Below are positions 1-8,481 of a DNA stretch of 41,874 bases, in pieces (within the stretch, counting starts at the first letter, position 1; every line of letters begins with the position of its first letter). The notes under the pieces were generated by a model that worked only from the letters and a program-made list of their open reading frames with translations, was not told the origin of the DNA and did not search any database. A program made the position numbers and the translations under genes. The DNA comes from Mastigocoleus testarum BC008 (GTDB lineage: Bacteria; Cyanobacteriota; Cyanobacteriia; Cyanobacteriales; Nostocaceae): the NCBI RefSeq assembly GCF_001456025.1, contig NZ_LMTZ01000150.1:21690-63563 (forward strand), read 5' to 3'.

Positions 1-144
1 ATTAGTATTACTTGATCTGGGGTAGGGCGAATCACTACTTATATAGCAATCAGTTAACATAATAGATAACTTCAGCGCATAAGCGCAAGCATCGCAAATC
101 CCGTTTCAATTGCTCAATCCGAATAATTATCAAACTAGTAATTA

Positions 145-894
145 TCAGCTTCTTCGACTTGTGCTTTCAGCGACTCGACAATCTCGCAACCAAGTTTTAA
201 TTGCTTGTCCAACAACACCATTGCTACTATCACGTGGAGGGGTCGGTGGTTTACTCTTAGGGTAAGAACCTGTTTGAGTAAACATCATTACCATATGCCA
301 ACCATCTTTAGTTTTAGTTAAAAACAAGCGATGAAATTGCTGCGACTGAATGGGTTTTTTTTGAATATATTTTCTTTCTAGAGTAGTAAAGAAAACTTGC
401 TTAACGTCTTTATCTTGTGATTTTTTCGATCTATTTCCTGTATCTTCAAGAATGTTGGTAGGTAATGGCGAAAATTCAGGTTTTCCCGCCATCAACATAT
501 AACTGTAAGTTTGTGTAGTCCTGCTCAAACGACGAGACCGTTGGCTAACACGATTGGCGTAACCCGGTAGATCGCGTAATAACTTGGTCATTAATGCTTC
601 TACATCTTTCTCCATACAAACAGATAATTTGCGAGAAAAATTTATGCTTTGTTTCTCTTGAAAATAATTACTATTACTTGTATCTTGCTGCTTACTCCAA
701 TTCGAAAGGTAAATTTCTCTAGAACTTTGAGAATGATTCAATCTTCCTGAAAACTTTGATACGTAATTACTAGATCCATAGACTGAATCAATCAAAGCCA
801 AATTTATGACTTGGAAAAATAAGCTTGCGATGAATAAAGAAGCAATTTGTAGAGATTTGAATTTAGGGAGAAGCAAAGAATAAATTATTTTCAT
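145..894 (-). CDS. Secreted/membrane-anchored cyanobacterial hypothetical protein
   Basis: I do not recognise a named family. The start at 894 (ATG) is preferred over the one 12 codons upstream because it overlaps the pyrF stop by 4 nt (ATGA), the usual sign of translational coupling, and puts a basic N-terminus before a hydrophobic stretch (about residues 15-35) that looks like a signal peptide or anchor. The mature part (about 249 aa total) is polar. It has a conserved-looking core with CMEKDVEAL, DLPGYANRV and QRSRRLSR, then a mixed region with FHRLFLTKTKDGWHMV that reads like a beta-strand pair. The C-terminus is proline/serine-rich followed by a short amphipathic helix. It is the last gene of a tyrS-pyrF-orf set on the minus strand. 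Function unknown; probably exported. Confidence 0.75.
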   Translation of the reverse strand: MKIIYSLLLPKFKSLQIASLFIASLFFQVINLALIDSVYGSSNYVSKFSGRLNHSQSSREIYLSNWSKQQDTSNSNYFQEKQSINFSRKLSVCMEKDVEALMTKLLRDLPGYANRVSQRSRRLSRTTQTYSYMLMAGKPEFSPLPTNILEDTGNRSKKSQDKDVKQVFFTTLERKYIQKKPIQSQQFHRLFLTKTKDGWHMVMMFTQTGSYPKSKPPTPPRDSSNGVVGQAIKTWLRDCRVAESTSRRS

Positions 895-1607
895 GTAGTT
901 GTGATCAACTCTGCACAGATTTTTTCCCAAGCTAATATCGGCTCAGTAGATGCAGTAATAGGACGTCCAATAACTAAATAATTTGCTCCAGCCTTTATTG
1001 CTTGCGCGGGAGTAAAAGTTCGTTTTTGGTCGTCTTTGTCCGCCCAAGTGGGACGTACCCCAGGACAAACCAATAGAAAATCATCGCCACACACTTCGCG
1101 TAATTGGAATGCTTCTTGGGGCGAACATACAGATCCATTCAAACCAACTTCTTTTGCCATTAATGCCATTTGCAAGACATATTCAGGCAATTCTAAAGGT
1201 ATTTTCAAGTCAAATGCTAACTGTCGTGAAGAAATACTTGTAAGCAAGCTAATAGCAATTAAACGCGGTGGCTGTAAACTAAGCTTATTTGCTTCCTCTG
1301 TTGCTGCTTCTTTCGCTGCTTTTAAAGCATCTTTCCCTGCTGCTGCGTGAATTGTCAATAAATCCACTCCATAACGAGCAGCGCTACGACAAGCACCAGC
1401 AACCGTGTTAGGAATATCGTGGAACTTCAAATCCAAAAAAATTTTTTTCTCTTTACACTTCAAATATTCCAAAACTTGTGGTCCAGAAGCAGTAAAAAGT
1501 TCTAAACCAACTTTCCAAAAACTAACTTCGTCTAATTTTTCTACTAATACGATCGCACTTTGCAGATCGGGAACATCTAAAGGAACGATAATTTTGTTAT
1601 TTGTCAC
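891..1607 (-). CDS. pyrF: Orotidine 5'-phosphate decarboxylase
   Basis: This enzyme makes UMP from OMP by decarboxylation, the last step of de novo pyrimidine synthesis, in the cytoplasm as a TIM-barrel dimer. At 238 aa it has the usual short bacterial length. Visible signatures are the N-terminal strand VPLDVP (substrate-binding Asp11), Lys32 in WKVGLE, the catalytic LDLKFHDIPNTV segment (Asp59, Lys61, Asp64), and the phosphate-binding end VCPGVRP plus YLVIGRPI. The start is GTG at 1607, after a heptamer-repeat tract that separates it from tyrS. Its TGA stop overlaps the ATG of the following secreted protein by 4 nt, so the two are almost certainly co-translated. Confidence 0.96.
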   Translation of the reverse strand: MTNNKIIVPLDVPDLQSAIVLVEKLDEVSFWKVGLELFTASGPQVLEYLKCKEKKIFLDLKFHDIPNTVAGACRSAARYGVDLLTIHAAAGKDALKAAKEAATEEANKLSLQPPRLIAISLLTSISSRQLAFDLKIPLELPEYVLQMALMAKEVGLNGSVCSPQEAFQLREVCGDDFLLVCPGVRPTWADKDDQKRTFTPAQAIKAGANYLVIGRPITASTEPILAWEKICAELITTT

Positions 1608-1620
1608 CGTTAAAAAGTAA

Positions 1621-1679
1621 GGGGTAATGGGTAATTGGTAATGGGTAATTGGTAATGGGTAATGGGTAACTGATAACTG
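1621..1679. repeat. Degenerate heptamer repeat tract (TAATGGG/TAATTGG)
   Basis: Eight or so tandem 7-nt units alternating GGTAATG and GGTAATT fill most of the pyrF-tyrS gap. This is the short tandemly repeated sequence class familiar from filamentous cyanobacterial genomes. The next 25 nt (1681-1705) are two tiny perfect hairpins, GCCC-GTAA-GGGC and GGC-GTTA-GCC. Confidence 0.85.
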
Positions 1680-1747
1680 TAGCCCGTAAGGGCGTGGCGT
1701 TAGCCATAAACTGTTAACTGTTAACTAATAACTGGTAAATCCCCAAC

Positions 1748-2953
1748 TTACCCAACAAGCTTGATAAATTTCTTCTTACCAACTTGCAAAACTTGTCCTT
1801 CCAATTCACTAACTTGTTCAAATGTAGTATCAATATCGGTAATGCGATCGCCACTCAAACGCACGCCACCTTCTTGAATTTTTCGTCGACCTTCGCCACT
1901 ACTTTTACACAAGCCACTAGCGTTAAGGATATAAAATAATTTTGCCGGAAATTCTACTTGAGTAAGGGAAAATTCAGGAATTTCTCCTTGTTTACCACCT
2001 GATTTTGCTGCGGCTTCAGCTTCTTGAACAGCTTTCTCCCCGTGATACTGTCTGACAATTTCTCTAGCTAGTAAATATTGCTGTTCGCGAGGATTTTCTG
2101 GTAATTTATCTAAAGGTAAATCAGTTAACAATTCAAAGTATTGCTTTAACAAACTATCTGGGACACCTTGTAGTTTTTGATACTTAGAGGCAGGGTGTTC
2201 TGGTAAAGCTACATAATTATTCAAAGATTTAGACATTTTTTGCTCGCCATCCGTACCAATTAAAAGAGGTAACAACAAGCAAAACTGTGGTTTTTGTCCA
2301 AAATGGCGCTGTAAATCTCGCCCTACAGCAAGATTAAATTTTTGGTCGGTACCGCCCAATTCTACATCTGCTTCTAAAGCAACAGAATCATAGCCCTGCA
2401 TTAAAGGATAAAGAAACTCATGCAAGTAAATCGGATTTTCTTTTTTGTAGCGTTCGGCAAATCCTTCTTTTGCCAGCATTTGTCCAACAGTCATGGTAGA
2501 AAGTAATTCCAATATCTTGCCTAAATCTAACTTCCCAAGCCATTCTGAGTTATAACGGATTTCTAGTCGTCCGGGTGTATCAAAATCTAAAATCGGTCGA
2601 ACTTGATCTATATAAGTTTGGGCATTTTTCTTCACCTCTTTTTCCGTAAGTTGCCGTCTGGTTTGGGATTTACCCGTCGGATCGCCAATACGAGCTGTAA
2701 AATCACCAATCAGGAGAATTGCGGTATGACCTGCATCTTGAAATGCTCGCAATTTCCGTACTGGTATGCTGTGTCCGAGGTGGATATCGGTACCTGTAGG
2801 GTCAATGCCAAATTTAATTCGTAAGGGACGATCTGTAGTTTCTAAAAGCTTTTCGAGACTTTCATTTTCACTTTCAGCATTTGAAGATTGAGGTAAAGGT
2901 TGAGGAAAAATTTCTACAGTGCCACGATGCAGCCAAGCAAAATCTTGCGCCAT
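1748..2953 (-). CDS. tyrS: Tyrosyl-tRNA synthetase
   Basis: Charges tRNA-Tyr with tyrosine using ATP; class I synthetase, cytoplasmic dimer. The 401-aa product has the HIGH-type signature HLGH at residues 58-61, the KMSKS loop exactly at 239-243, and a C-terminal S4-type RNA-binding domain (about residues 335-401, with GEGRRKIQEGGVRL). The N-terminus FAWLHRGTVEIFP is typical of the TyrZ-like subgroup rather than the E. coli TyrS type. ATG start at 2953. It is the first gene of the minus-strand set with pyrF, and is divergent from the penicillin-binding protein gene. No T-box leader is visible in the 239 nt upstream, which instead hold a TTAACAG heptamer tract. Confidence 0.97.
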   Translation of the reverse strand: MAQDFAWLHRGTVEIFPQPLPQSSNAESENESLEKLLETTDRPLRIKFGIDPTGTDIHLGHSIPVRKLRAFQDAGHTAILLIGDFTARIGDPTGKSQTRRQLTEKEVKKNAQTYIDQVRPILDFDTPGRLEIRYNSEWLGKLDLGKILELLSTMTVGQMLAKEGFAERYKKENPIYLHEFLYPLMQGYDSVALEADVELGGTDQKFNLAVGRDLQRHFGQKPQFCLLLPLLIGTDGEQKMSKSLNNYVALPEHPASKYQKLQGVPDSLLKQYFELLTDLPLDKLPENPREQQYLLAREIVRQYHGEKAVQEAEAAAKSGGKQGEIPEFSLTQVEFPAKLFYILNASGLCKSSGEGRRKIQEGGVRLSGDRITDIDTTFEQVSELEGQVLQVGKKKFIKLVG

Positions 2954-3007
2954 ACTAGTAAATCCATTGTCAGTTATCGGTTAATCGCCATGCCATAAGG
3001 CTTGAAT

Positions 3008-3038
3008 GTTAACAGTTAACAGCGAACAGTTAACAGTT
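3008..3038. repeat. Heptamer repeat (TTAACAG type)
   Basis: Four units of TTAACAG or a close variant, including AGCGAAC, lie in the divergent tyrS/PBP spacer. This is a short version of the heptamer tracts elsewhere in the window. Confidence 0.7.
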
Positions 3039-3192
3039 TTTCAATAATTTAAGTAAATAACAAGTTTGTTAAGTCACTCTTGATTCGCCTGGGAGTTTAC
3101 CTGCCAAGCTAATATAATTGCAGAAAATAAACCGCTTTGCTTTACCTGCTTAATTTACACGCTATATATACAAATGAGGAAGTAAAAACACC

Positions 3193-5118
3193 GTGTCGTC
3201 TAGGACTTTTGAACAAAATCAGCCCGAACGTCAAAATTTATCGGTTTTCGAGTTTGTCAAGGGAGTTGGTCAGGTAACTGGTGGTACTCTCCTTGCACTC
3301 GCAATGCTGACAAGCTCTATTGTAGCCGGAGGTTTGGTTGGTTTAGCAATCAGTTTCCGTAACCTACCGGATGTGAGACAGCTTCGTAGTTTTGTGCCTA
3401 CAGAAACTACTCACATGTATGACGTAAAAGGTAAACTTTTGACTAGTATTCATGGTGAAGCGAACCGTGAAGTTGTACCTTTAGAAAAAATTTCTCCTCA
3501 CCTCAAACGTGCTGTACTGGCGATGGAAGACGATCACTTCTATCAACACCACGGTATTAACCCTGCTGGTGTAGGACGTGCTTTGGTCGTAAACTTAAGG
3601 GGAGGTGAGGTTTCCCAGGGTGGTTCCACCATCACCATGCAATTGGTGAAAAACCTGTTTTTAAATCGCAGACGACAGTTTGAGCGAAAAATTGCAGAAG
3701 CTGTATTAGCTATTCGCTTAGAACAAATATTTAAAAAAAATCAAATTTTAGAAATGTACCTCAATCAAGTGTATTGGGGACATAATAATTATGGGGCTCA
3801 AACTGCTGCACGTAGTTACTTTAATAAAACTGCAGATAAACTTACGCTTGCTGAAGCGGCGATGATGGCAAGCTTAATTCAAGCACCAGAAAGATACAGT
3901 CCCTTTGGAAATATGAAAGGGGCAAAAGAACAACAAGAAATTGTTTTGGGGCGAATGCTGAAATTAAATTGGATCACCCCAGAAGAATATGAAGAAGCTG
4001 TCAAACAAGAAATTAAACTTGGTAAAATACAATCTTTCCGCAGTAGTAATTTGCCTTACATAACGAATGCTGTATCTCAGGAATTAGCGAAGAAGTTTGG
4101 GCGCGATGCTTTACTTAAAGGAGGTATGCGAGTACAAACCACTGTAGATATTAATTTTCAAAAAATGGCGGAGAAGACCGTCAGTAAGTGGCATAATCGA
4201 CTTCTGCGGCGTGGATTATATAAAAATCAAATTGCTCTTGCTGCAGTAGATCCTCGAACTCATTTTGTGAAAGCACTAGTTGGCGGAGTAAATTATAAAA
4301 CCAGTGAATTTAACCGCGCTACTCAAGCTTTGCGACAACCAGGTTCTTCATTTAAACCACTGGTTTATTACACAGCTTTCGCTACAGGTAAATATACTCC
4401 TAATACAACCGTCTACGATACGCCAGTAAGATATCGAGATGGTAGGGGTTGGTATTATCCCAGAAATTACGATAATAGTTTTGCTGGACCAATGCCAATT
4501 CGTAGAGCTTTGGCTTTATCCCGAAACGTTCCTGTAATCAAAGTGGGCAAAGCTATAGGGATGAATAAAGTTGTTGAAACTAGTCGCACTTTGGGAATTA
4601 TGAGTCCAATGTCACCAGTTACATCCTTACCCTTGGGAGCAATTGGAGTAACCCCATTAGAAATGGCTGGTGCATATGCGACTTTAGCAAACTATGGTTG
4701 GCAATCTCCAACAACAGTCATGTTGCGTGTTACTGACAGTAGTGGTAATGTATTGTTAGATAATACACCTAAACCTCAGCTAGTTCTTGACCCTTGGGCT
4801 GCAGCCTCAACAATTGATATTATGCGCTCGGTTATTGCTCCAGGGGGTACAGCGCCCAATGCGGCAATTGGTCGTCCCGCAGCAGGGAAAACTGGAACTA
4901 CTTCTTCTGAAAAAGATATTTGGTTTGTAGGTACAGTACCTCAACTAACAACTGCAGTTTGGGTAGGTAGAGATGACAATAGGACTTTATCTAGAGGTGC
5001 AACAGGAGGTGGAATGGTAGCTCCAGTGTGGCGCGATTTTATGATGCAAGCACTAAAAAATCAACCCAAAGAAAACTTTAAATCACCTTCAAAATTTCCT
5101 CGTCCAAAGTCCAGGTAA
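3193..5118 (+). CDS. Class A penicillin-binding protein (PBP1A-type glycosyltransferase/transpeptidase)
   Basis: Polymerises lipid II into glycan strands and cross-links the stem peptides, acting at the outer face of the plasma membrane. The 641-aa protein has a cytoplasmic N-terminus, one membrane segment (about 25-54), a GT51 glycosyltransferase domain with EDDHFYQHHG (catalytic Glu112) and QGGSTITMQL, then a transpeptidase domain with SxxK at S385-K388, SRN at 443-445 and KTGTT from K566. All catalytic motifs are intact. The start is GTG at 3193, with GAGGA 12 nt upstream. There is no C-terminal OB or PASTA extension; the protein ends in a short basic proline/serine-rich tail. Such genomes usually carry several class A PBPs, so I give no numbered symbol. 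Confidence 0.95.
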   Translation: MSSRTFEQNQPERQNLSVFEFVKGVGQVTGGTLLALAMLTSSIVAGGLVGLAISFRNLPDVRQLRSFVPTETTHMYDVKGKLLTSIHGEANREVVPLEKISPHLKRAVLAMEDDHFYQHHGINPAGVGRALVVNLRGGEVSQGGSTITMQLVKNLFLNRRRQFERKIAEAVLAIRLEQIFKKNQILEMYLNQVYWGHNNYGAQTAARSYFNKTADKLTLAEAAMMASLIQAPERYSPFGNMKGAKEQQEIVLGRMLKLNWITPEEYEEAVKQEIKLGKIQSFRSSNLPYITNAVSQELAKKFGRDALLKGGMRVQTTVDINFQKMAEKTVSKWHNRLLRRGLYKNQIALAAVDPRTHFVKALVGGVNYKTSEFNRATQALRQPGSSFKPLVYYTAFATGKYTPNTTVYDTPVRYRDGRGWYYPRNYDNSFAGPMPIRRALALSRNVPVIKVGKAIGMNKVVETSRTLGIMSPMSPVTSLPLGAIGVTPLEMAGAYATLANYGWQSPTTVMLRVTDSSGNVLLDNTPKPQLVLDPWAAASTIDIMRSVIAPGGTAPNAAIGRPAAGKTGTTSSEKDIWFVGTVPQLTTAVWVGRDDNRTLSRGATGGGMVAPVWRDFMMQALKNQPKENFKSPSKFPRPKSR

Positions 5119-5201
5119 GCCCAATTTAAGCCAACTAATTACAGAGATGGCTTTTGCTTAAAGACTAGGAGATTTTCTGTTCTCTATCTTGCGACTCTTG
5201 C

Positions 5202-5217
5202 CCACCCTACGGGGTGG
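5202..5217. terminator. Small perfect hairpin between convergent genes
   Basis: CCACCC-TACG-GGGTGG, a perfect 6-bp stem with a 4-nt loop, lies between the PBP stop (5118) and the convergent DUF1825 gene. There is no clear T-run after it on either strand, so it may be a palindromic repeat rather than a true terminator. Confidence 0.35.
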
Positions 5218-5320
5218 CTGCACCGGATTGCAACTTGCGTTGTTGCTTGGTAGTCGCGCTGTTCCCTGTTCCCTTTCAGGCAAAATACGACGTCCTAATT
5301 TTTATTATCTACTGTTAAAA

Positions 5321-5644
5321 CTAATTTTGCCGATCTAACTCAGCTTTCATTCTTTCCAATGTCGAGTTCATTTGATCGAACATTTGTTGGGGGGTAACCC
5401 CAAACTGACCCAGTTGAGTTTTGAGTTGTTCCATGGTCATTTGCGCCATAAAATCTTCGGACAACTCAAAACGTTTCATGAACACTCGATAGCGTTCCAT
5501 CATTGCTTCCATTTGTTCGATGAACAGCTTTTTGCCTTCTCGATCGAACTTGCCGTAACTATTACCAAGTTTGATTAGTCCTTGGTAGTCTTCAAAAAGT
5601 TGTTTTGCTTCTTGTTGTACTATATCAGAGTCGAAGAATCCCAT
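5321..5644 (-). CDS. DUF1825 family protein
   Basis: A 107-aa cytoplasmic, mostly helical protein recognised as the cyanobacterial DUF1825 family by its start MGFFDSDIVQQEAKQLF, the central FIEQMEAMMERYRVFMKRFELSEDF and the C-terminal MFDQMNSTLERMKAEL. It is full length, methionine- and glutamine-rich, with heptad-like spacing suggesting a helical bundle or coiled coil. No catalytic motif is visible and the molecular role is unknown. It is convergent with the PBP gene and stands alone as a transcription unit. Confidence 0.92.
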   Translation of the reverse strand: MGFFDSDIVQQEAKQLFEDYQGLIKLGNSYGKFDREGKKLFIEQMEAMMERYRVFMKRFELSEDFMAQMTMEQLKTQLGQFGVTPQQMFDQMNSTLERMKAELDRQN

Positions 5645-5969
5645 TTTGCTTTATATAACCTGAGCGACAATACCCAGCAGCTTTTAATTTTCCCACTAGT
5701 TTTATTCTAGTGTAGGCAATTCATAAAGGTGAACAAGTTCGTTTTCGGGTACTGTTTTTTACCCAGATATCAACACTTGACTGTTTTATGGGGGATTGGC
5801 GACTAGCGACTGGGTAATAGGGTCAGGGTAATTCCGCAATAAGGCTGCAAGTCTCATATGGATTTAGCGTCTACGTCAAGCATGTGACGTAAAAATTCAT
5901 TCACCAATCCCCCCCAATCCCCAGTCCCTAATCCCTAATCCCCACCAACAAACAAATTTATAAAGGGAA
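5645..5969. repeat. 325-nt intergenic region with heptamer tracts
   Basis: No gene is seen. The region holds two degenerate heptamer stretches of opposite polarity: about 5788-5830 (GGGGATTGGCGACTAGCGAC type) and about 5905-5945 (CAATCCC / CAGTCCC / TAATCCC units). Transcription start sites for the divergent DUF1825 and TM2 genes should lie here, but I cannot place them. Confidence 0.6.
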
Positions 5970-6344
5970 ATGTTTAATCAGCGCAAAAGTCGAAGTATTG
6001 CTGCAATTCTAGCTTTTTCAGGAACATTGACAATTTCAGGATTGCATAAATTTTATTTAGGACAACCCCTGTGGGGTATTTTATACGTGTTACTATCTTG
6101 GACCCCAATTCCCAAAGTTGCCAGTGCAATCGAAGGGGTTTGGTATTTAGCTCAAGATGAAGAAGCTTTTGATCGCAATTTTAATTTGGGTAAATCCGCT
6201 GTTAAAAGTTTCAAACAAACCGGTCAGCAGGTATCATCTGTAGCTGAGGCTTTGCGAGAACTAGATTCTCTACGCCAAGATGGATTAATATCTGAATATG
6301 AATTTGAGCAAAAACGCCGCCAACTGCTAGATGAAATATCTTGA
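5970..6344 (+). CDS. TM2-domain protein with C-terminal SHOCT-like helix
   Basis: A 124-aa membrane protein. The TM2 unit spans about residues 10-70: a first hydrophobic helix, then the signature SGLHKFYLGQPLWGILY, a second helix with LLSWTPIPKVASAIEGVWYL, and a DEEAF motif. A cytoplasmic linker leads to a terminal SHOCT-like element, LDSLRQDGLISEYEFEQKR, a short helix often found in oligomerising membrane proteins. The start is ATG with AAGGGA just upstream. Its TGA stop overlaps the TTG start of the next gene, so it is probably co-translated with the helix-hairpin-helix protein. The biochemical role of TM2 proteins in cyanobacteria is not established. Confidence 0.88.
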   Translation: MFNQRKSRSIAAILAFSGTLTISGLHKFYLGQPLWGILYVLLSWTPIPKVASAIEGVWYLAQDEEAFDRNFNLGKSAVKSFKQTGQQVSSVAEALRELDSLRQDGLISEYEFEQKRRQLLDEIS

Positions 6345-6892
6345 ATCCAAAGAGCATCGTGAATAATTGGTTGCCATTAAATCCCAGACTACAGAGATTG
6401 CGTTCCAAATTACTTAACGATCCATATTATCGGCTACAATCTGCTGAAGAAATTGCGATCGCGGCTCAAGTTGGTATCCGTATCGATGTTAATCAAGCAA
6501 CGGTAGATGATTGGTTGCGATTACCCGGTTTGTCAATTCACCAAGCTCGCTCTTTAGTTGAATTAGCGGCTGGAGGGGTAAAATTTTACTGTATAGAAGA
6601 TATAGCAGCGGCTTTGAGTATGCCAATACAAAGATTAGAGGTACTCAAACCGATTCTTAGTTTTACTTATTACGATGAAGAATCTTTAGATAGCCCAGTT
6701 CACTTAATCAATCCCAACACAGCAGACGTAGAGAGTTTGGCAAAAATACCTTTTGTCGATCTATCTTTGGCGCAAGGTATAGTAGAAAACCGTTTATCGG
6801 CAGGGCCTTACCGAAATTTAGCAGATTTTAAGCGACGCCTAAAGCTACCCGCTGATGTAATTGCCCAACTGATGTATTTTTTGAGATTTTAG
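6341..6892 (+). CDS. ComEA-like helix-hairpin-helix protein
   Basis: A 183-aa protein with two helix-hairpin-helix units. The first is around residues 50-75 (NQATVDDWLRLPGLSIHQA), the second at about 122-150 (INPNTADVESLAKIPFVDLSLA), with the repeated N-x-A-x-x-x-x-L-x-x-[LI]-P pattern seen in ComEA-type DNA-binding modules. Unlike secreted ComEA there is no signal peptide or anchor. The proposed start is TTG at 6341, inside the TTGA overlap with the TM2 gene; no ATG is available nearby in this frame. It may bind DNA without sequence preference or act as a protein-binding module; the pairing with a TM2 membrane protein could tether it to the membrane, which is inference. Confidence 0.8.
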   Translation: MNPKSIVNNWLPLNPRLQRLRSKLLNDPYYRLQSAEEIAIAAQVGIRIDVNQATVDDWLRLPGLSIHQARSLVELAAGGVKFYCIEDIAAALSMPIQRLEVLKPILSFTYYDEESLDSPVHLINPNTADVESLAKIPFVDLSLAQGIVENRLSAGPYRNLADFKRRLKLPADVIAQLMYFLRF

Positions 6893-7260
6893 CGATCAGG
6901 TAATGGGTAATGAGTAATGAGTAATAAGTAATAAGTAATAAGTAATAAGTAACAAGTAATGTTAGCGTTCACCGCAGGTGCATCTTGGATGCGCTTACAG
7001 CGAACAGGGGGGCGCGTTAGCATTCGCCGCTCGTGGCGCGCGGTCTAGCGGGACACGTAAGTGTACACAGCGTACAGTAATGAGTAGGGAGGAGTTACTA
7101 GTCACCAATCCCCAGTCCCCAGTACCCAGTCCCCATATGCCGCTAAGAACGCGCGGCTGCTAACGCAGTGTACCGTAGGTATTGCGCCACGTTCATCCGT
7201 AGGATGCGTCCAAACGCGCAGCACCTTCTCAGCGGCGGCATGCAGTGCTATCCCCAAGCA
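6893..7260. repeat. 368-nt repeat-rich gap: heptamers plus GC-rich mosaic
   Basis: No convincing gene. About 6899-6961 is a run of TAATGAG/TAATAAG heptamers. From about 6962 to 7100, and again from 7140 to 7260, base composition switches sharply to GC-rich sequence full of GCGTTAGC, CGCGG and GTACAC fragments; between them lies a CAATCCCCAGTCCCC tract (7104-7136). The block separates two convergent genes (the HhH gene and lepB) and looks like accumulated mobile intergenic repeats. Confidence 0.65.
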
Positions 7261-7854
7261 TCAAGTCGATCCAATGCGATCAAAAGGCCAAAACCGAAAT
7301 ACTGCGCGACCAATGATATTTTCTTTGGGAACGAAACACCAATAGCGGGAATCTCGACTATCGTTACGATTGTCCCCCAAAACAAAAAATTCATTAGTTG
7401 GAACTAGCTGCTGTTGACAAAATTGTGGATTTTCTCTGTCCGGGTAAGGACGTTCTGGAGCTTCGGCAATGTAGTTTTCTTCCAAGGGTTCATTGTTAAG
7501 AAATACTGTGCCATCTTTTATCGCAACCGTTTTTCCCGGTTCGCCAATTATTCGTTTAATAAAGGCTTGGTCCTTCTCAAATCCTTGACGCTGTAATCTT
7601 TCTGGTGGCAAAAAAACTATAATGTCACCAATTTTTGGTGGATGAAAACGATAGGATATTTTTTCTATAATTAGGCGATCGCCAGTATGTAAAGTTGGAA
7701 GCATTGAACCTGTAGGGATCAATCGAGGTTCAGCGATAAAAGTACGAATTAAAAACGCTAATAATAAAGCAATACCAATTACGATTAGGTTTTCTCGCAG
7801 ACTGTTCCATCGATTGAGGGCTACTTTTTTTGATTCACTTTCTTTAGAATTCAT
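7261..7854 (-). CDS. lepB: Signal peptidase I
   Basis: Cleaves signal peptides from exported proteins at the periplasmic or lumenal side of the membrane. The 197-aa protein has one N-terminal membrane segment (about 23-40), then the five family boxes: PTGSMLPTL with catalytic Ser50, GDIIVFLPPE, FIKRIIGEPG with catalytic Lys100, and GDNRNDSRDSRYW near the C-terminus, ending in FRFWPF. Length is typical of the short cyanobacterial/plant LepB type. ATG start at 7854. It is the last core gene before the accessory block. The window's likely substrates include the DUF3179, DUF3370 and PEP-CTERM proteins. Confidence 0.96.
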   Translation of the reverse strand: MNSKESESKKVALNRWNSLRENLIVIGIALLLAFLIRTFIAEPRLIPTGSMLPTLHTGDRLIIEKISYRFHPPKIGDIIVFLPPERLQRQGFEKDQAFIKRIIGEPGKTVAIKDGTVFLNNEPLEENYIAEAPERPYPDRENPQFCQQQLVPTNEFFVLGDNRNDSRDSRYWCFVPKENIIGRAVFRFWPFDRIGST

Positions 7855-8481
7855 AATACATATTCAAAAATTAAACAGATACCTTGATTATTTTGAAGCT
7901 AAAGGTATGCTTCTTTGCCATGCCGACTTTACACCTTGTCTCTTTTGTGAGTAGTAATACTTAGATAACTTTTAATATTTTCTATATTTTCTCTGAGCCT
8001 AACTGGACCTATGAAATTATAAACTAAGCTTTTCAGCAAATTTCAGTTTTACATTCTTCTTCTGATCAGGTCAATTGACAAACAACCTTGCGATCAGTGT
8101 TATTAATGCTTTGTCTTGGATTTTATTCAGTTCAAAATTTATGCAATGAAGCCAGTTGTTACTTGTTTGATTTTTACTTGTTTGATTTTTACTTGTTTGA
8201 TTTTTACTTGTCTAAATCACTTCACTTGTTTAAATAACCAACTACAAGTAATAATCTGACCCGATTTCAACAAATATAGCTTATTACCAACAGAATAAGA
8301 ATTTTTGTCCTAACCTGTTTACTTGAGAAGAATTAATAATAAAAATATAATATTTCATTCTTATAAAGCTCTTAACGCTCTATATGACTCAAAATTCGCT
8401 ATTTGCTTGATTGTTGCTCTCTAGACATGTACTTGAAAAGATAAAAATTATAATCAGTATCAAAAGTTACGAATTATCGAA
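7855..8481. other. 627-nt AT-rich leader upstream of the first ATPase module
   Basis: No gene is seen. The stretch is unusually long for this window and very AT-rich. It carries the word ACTTG at 8161, 8176, 8191, 8206, 8224, 8321 and 8431 (and CAAGT at 8245), four of them in a 15-bp tandem array. It must hold the promoters of lepB (leftward) and of the module (rightward), but no confident -10/-35 pair can be assigned by eye. Confidence 0.5.
8161..8220. repeat. 15-bp tandem repeat, three perfect copies
   Basis: ACTTGTTTGATTTTT occurs three times without a break at 8161-8175, 8176-8190 and 8191-8205, followed by a decayed fourth copy starting ACTTGTCTAA at 8206. Unit length and position about 260-320 nt before the ATPase gene would suit a repeated protein-binding site, but there is no direct evidence. 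It is not a CRISPR, because there are no spacers. Confidence 0.9.

Noticed and set aside
6978..7407. Two open frames in the GC-rich mosaic near lepB
   Set aside because: They are composed of interspersed repeat fragments, the second runs antisense into lepB, and neither shows protein-like features.
8161..8220. Possible CRISPR or replication iterons
   Set aside because: The 15-bp units are directly adjacent without spacers, and no cas, rep or dnaA-box context is present.
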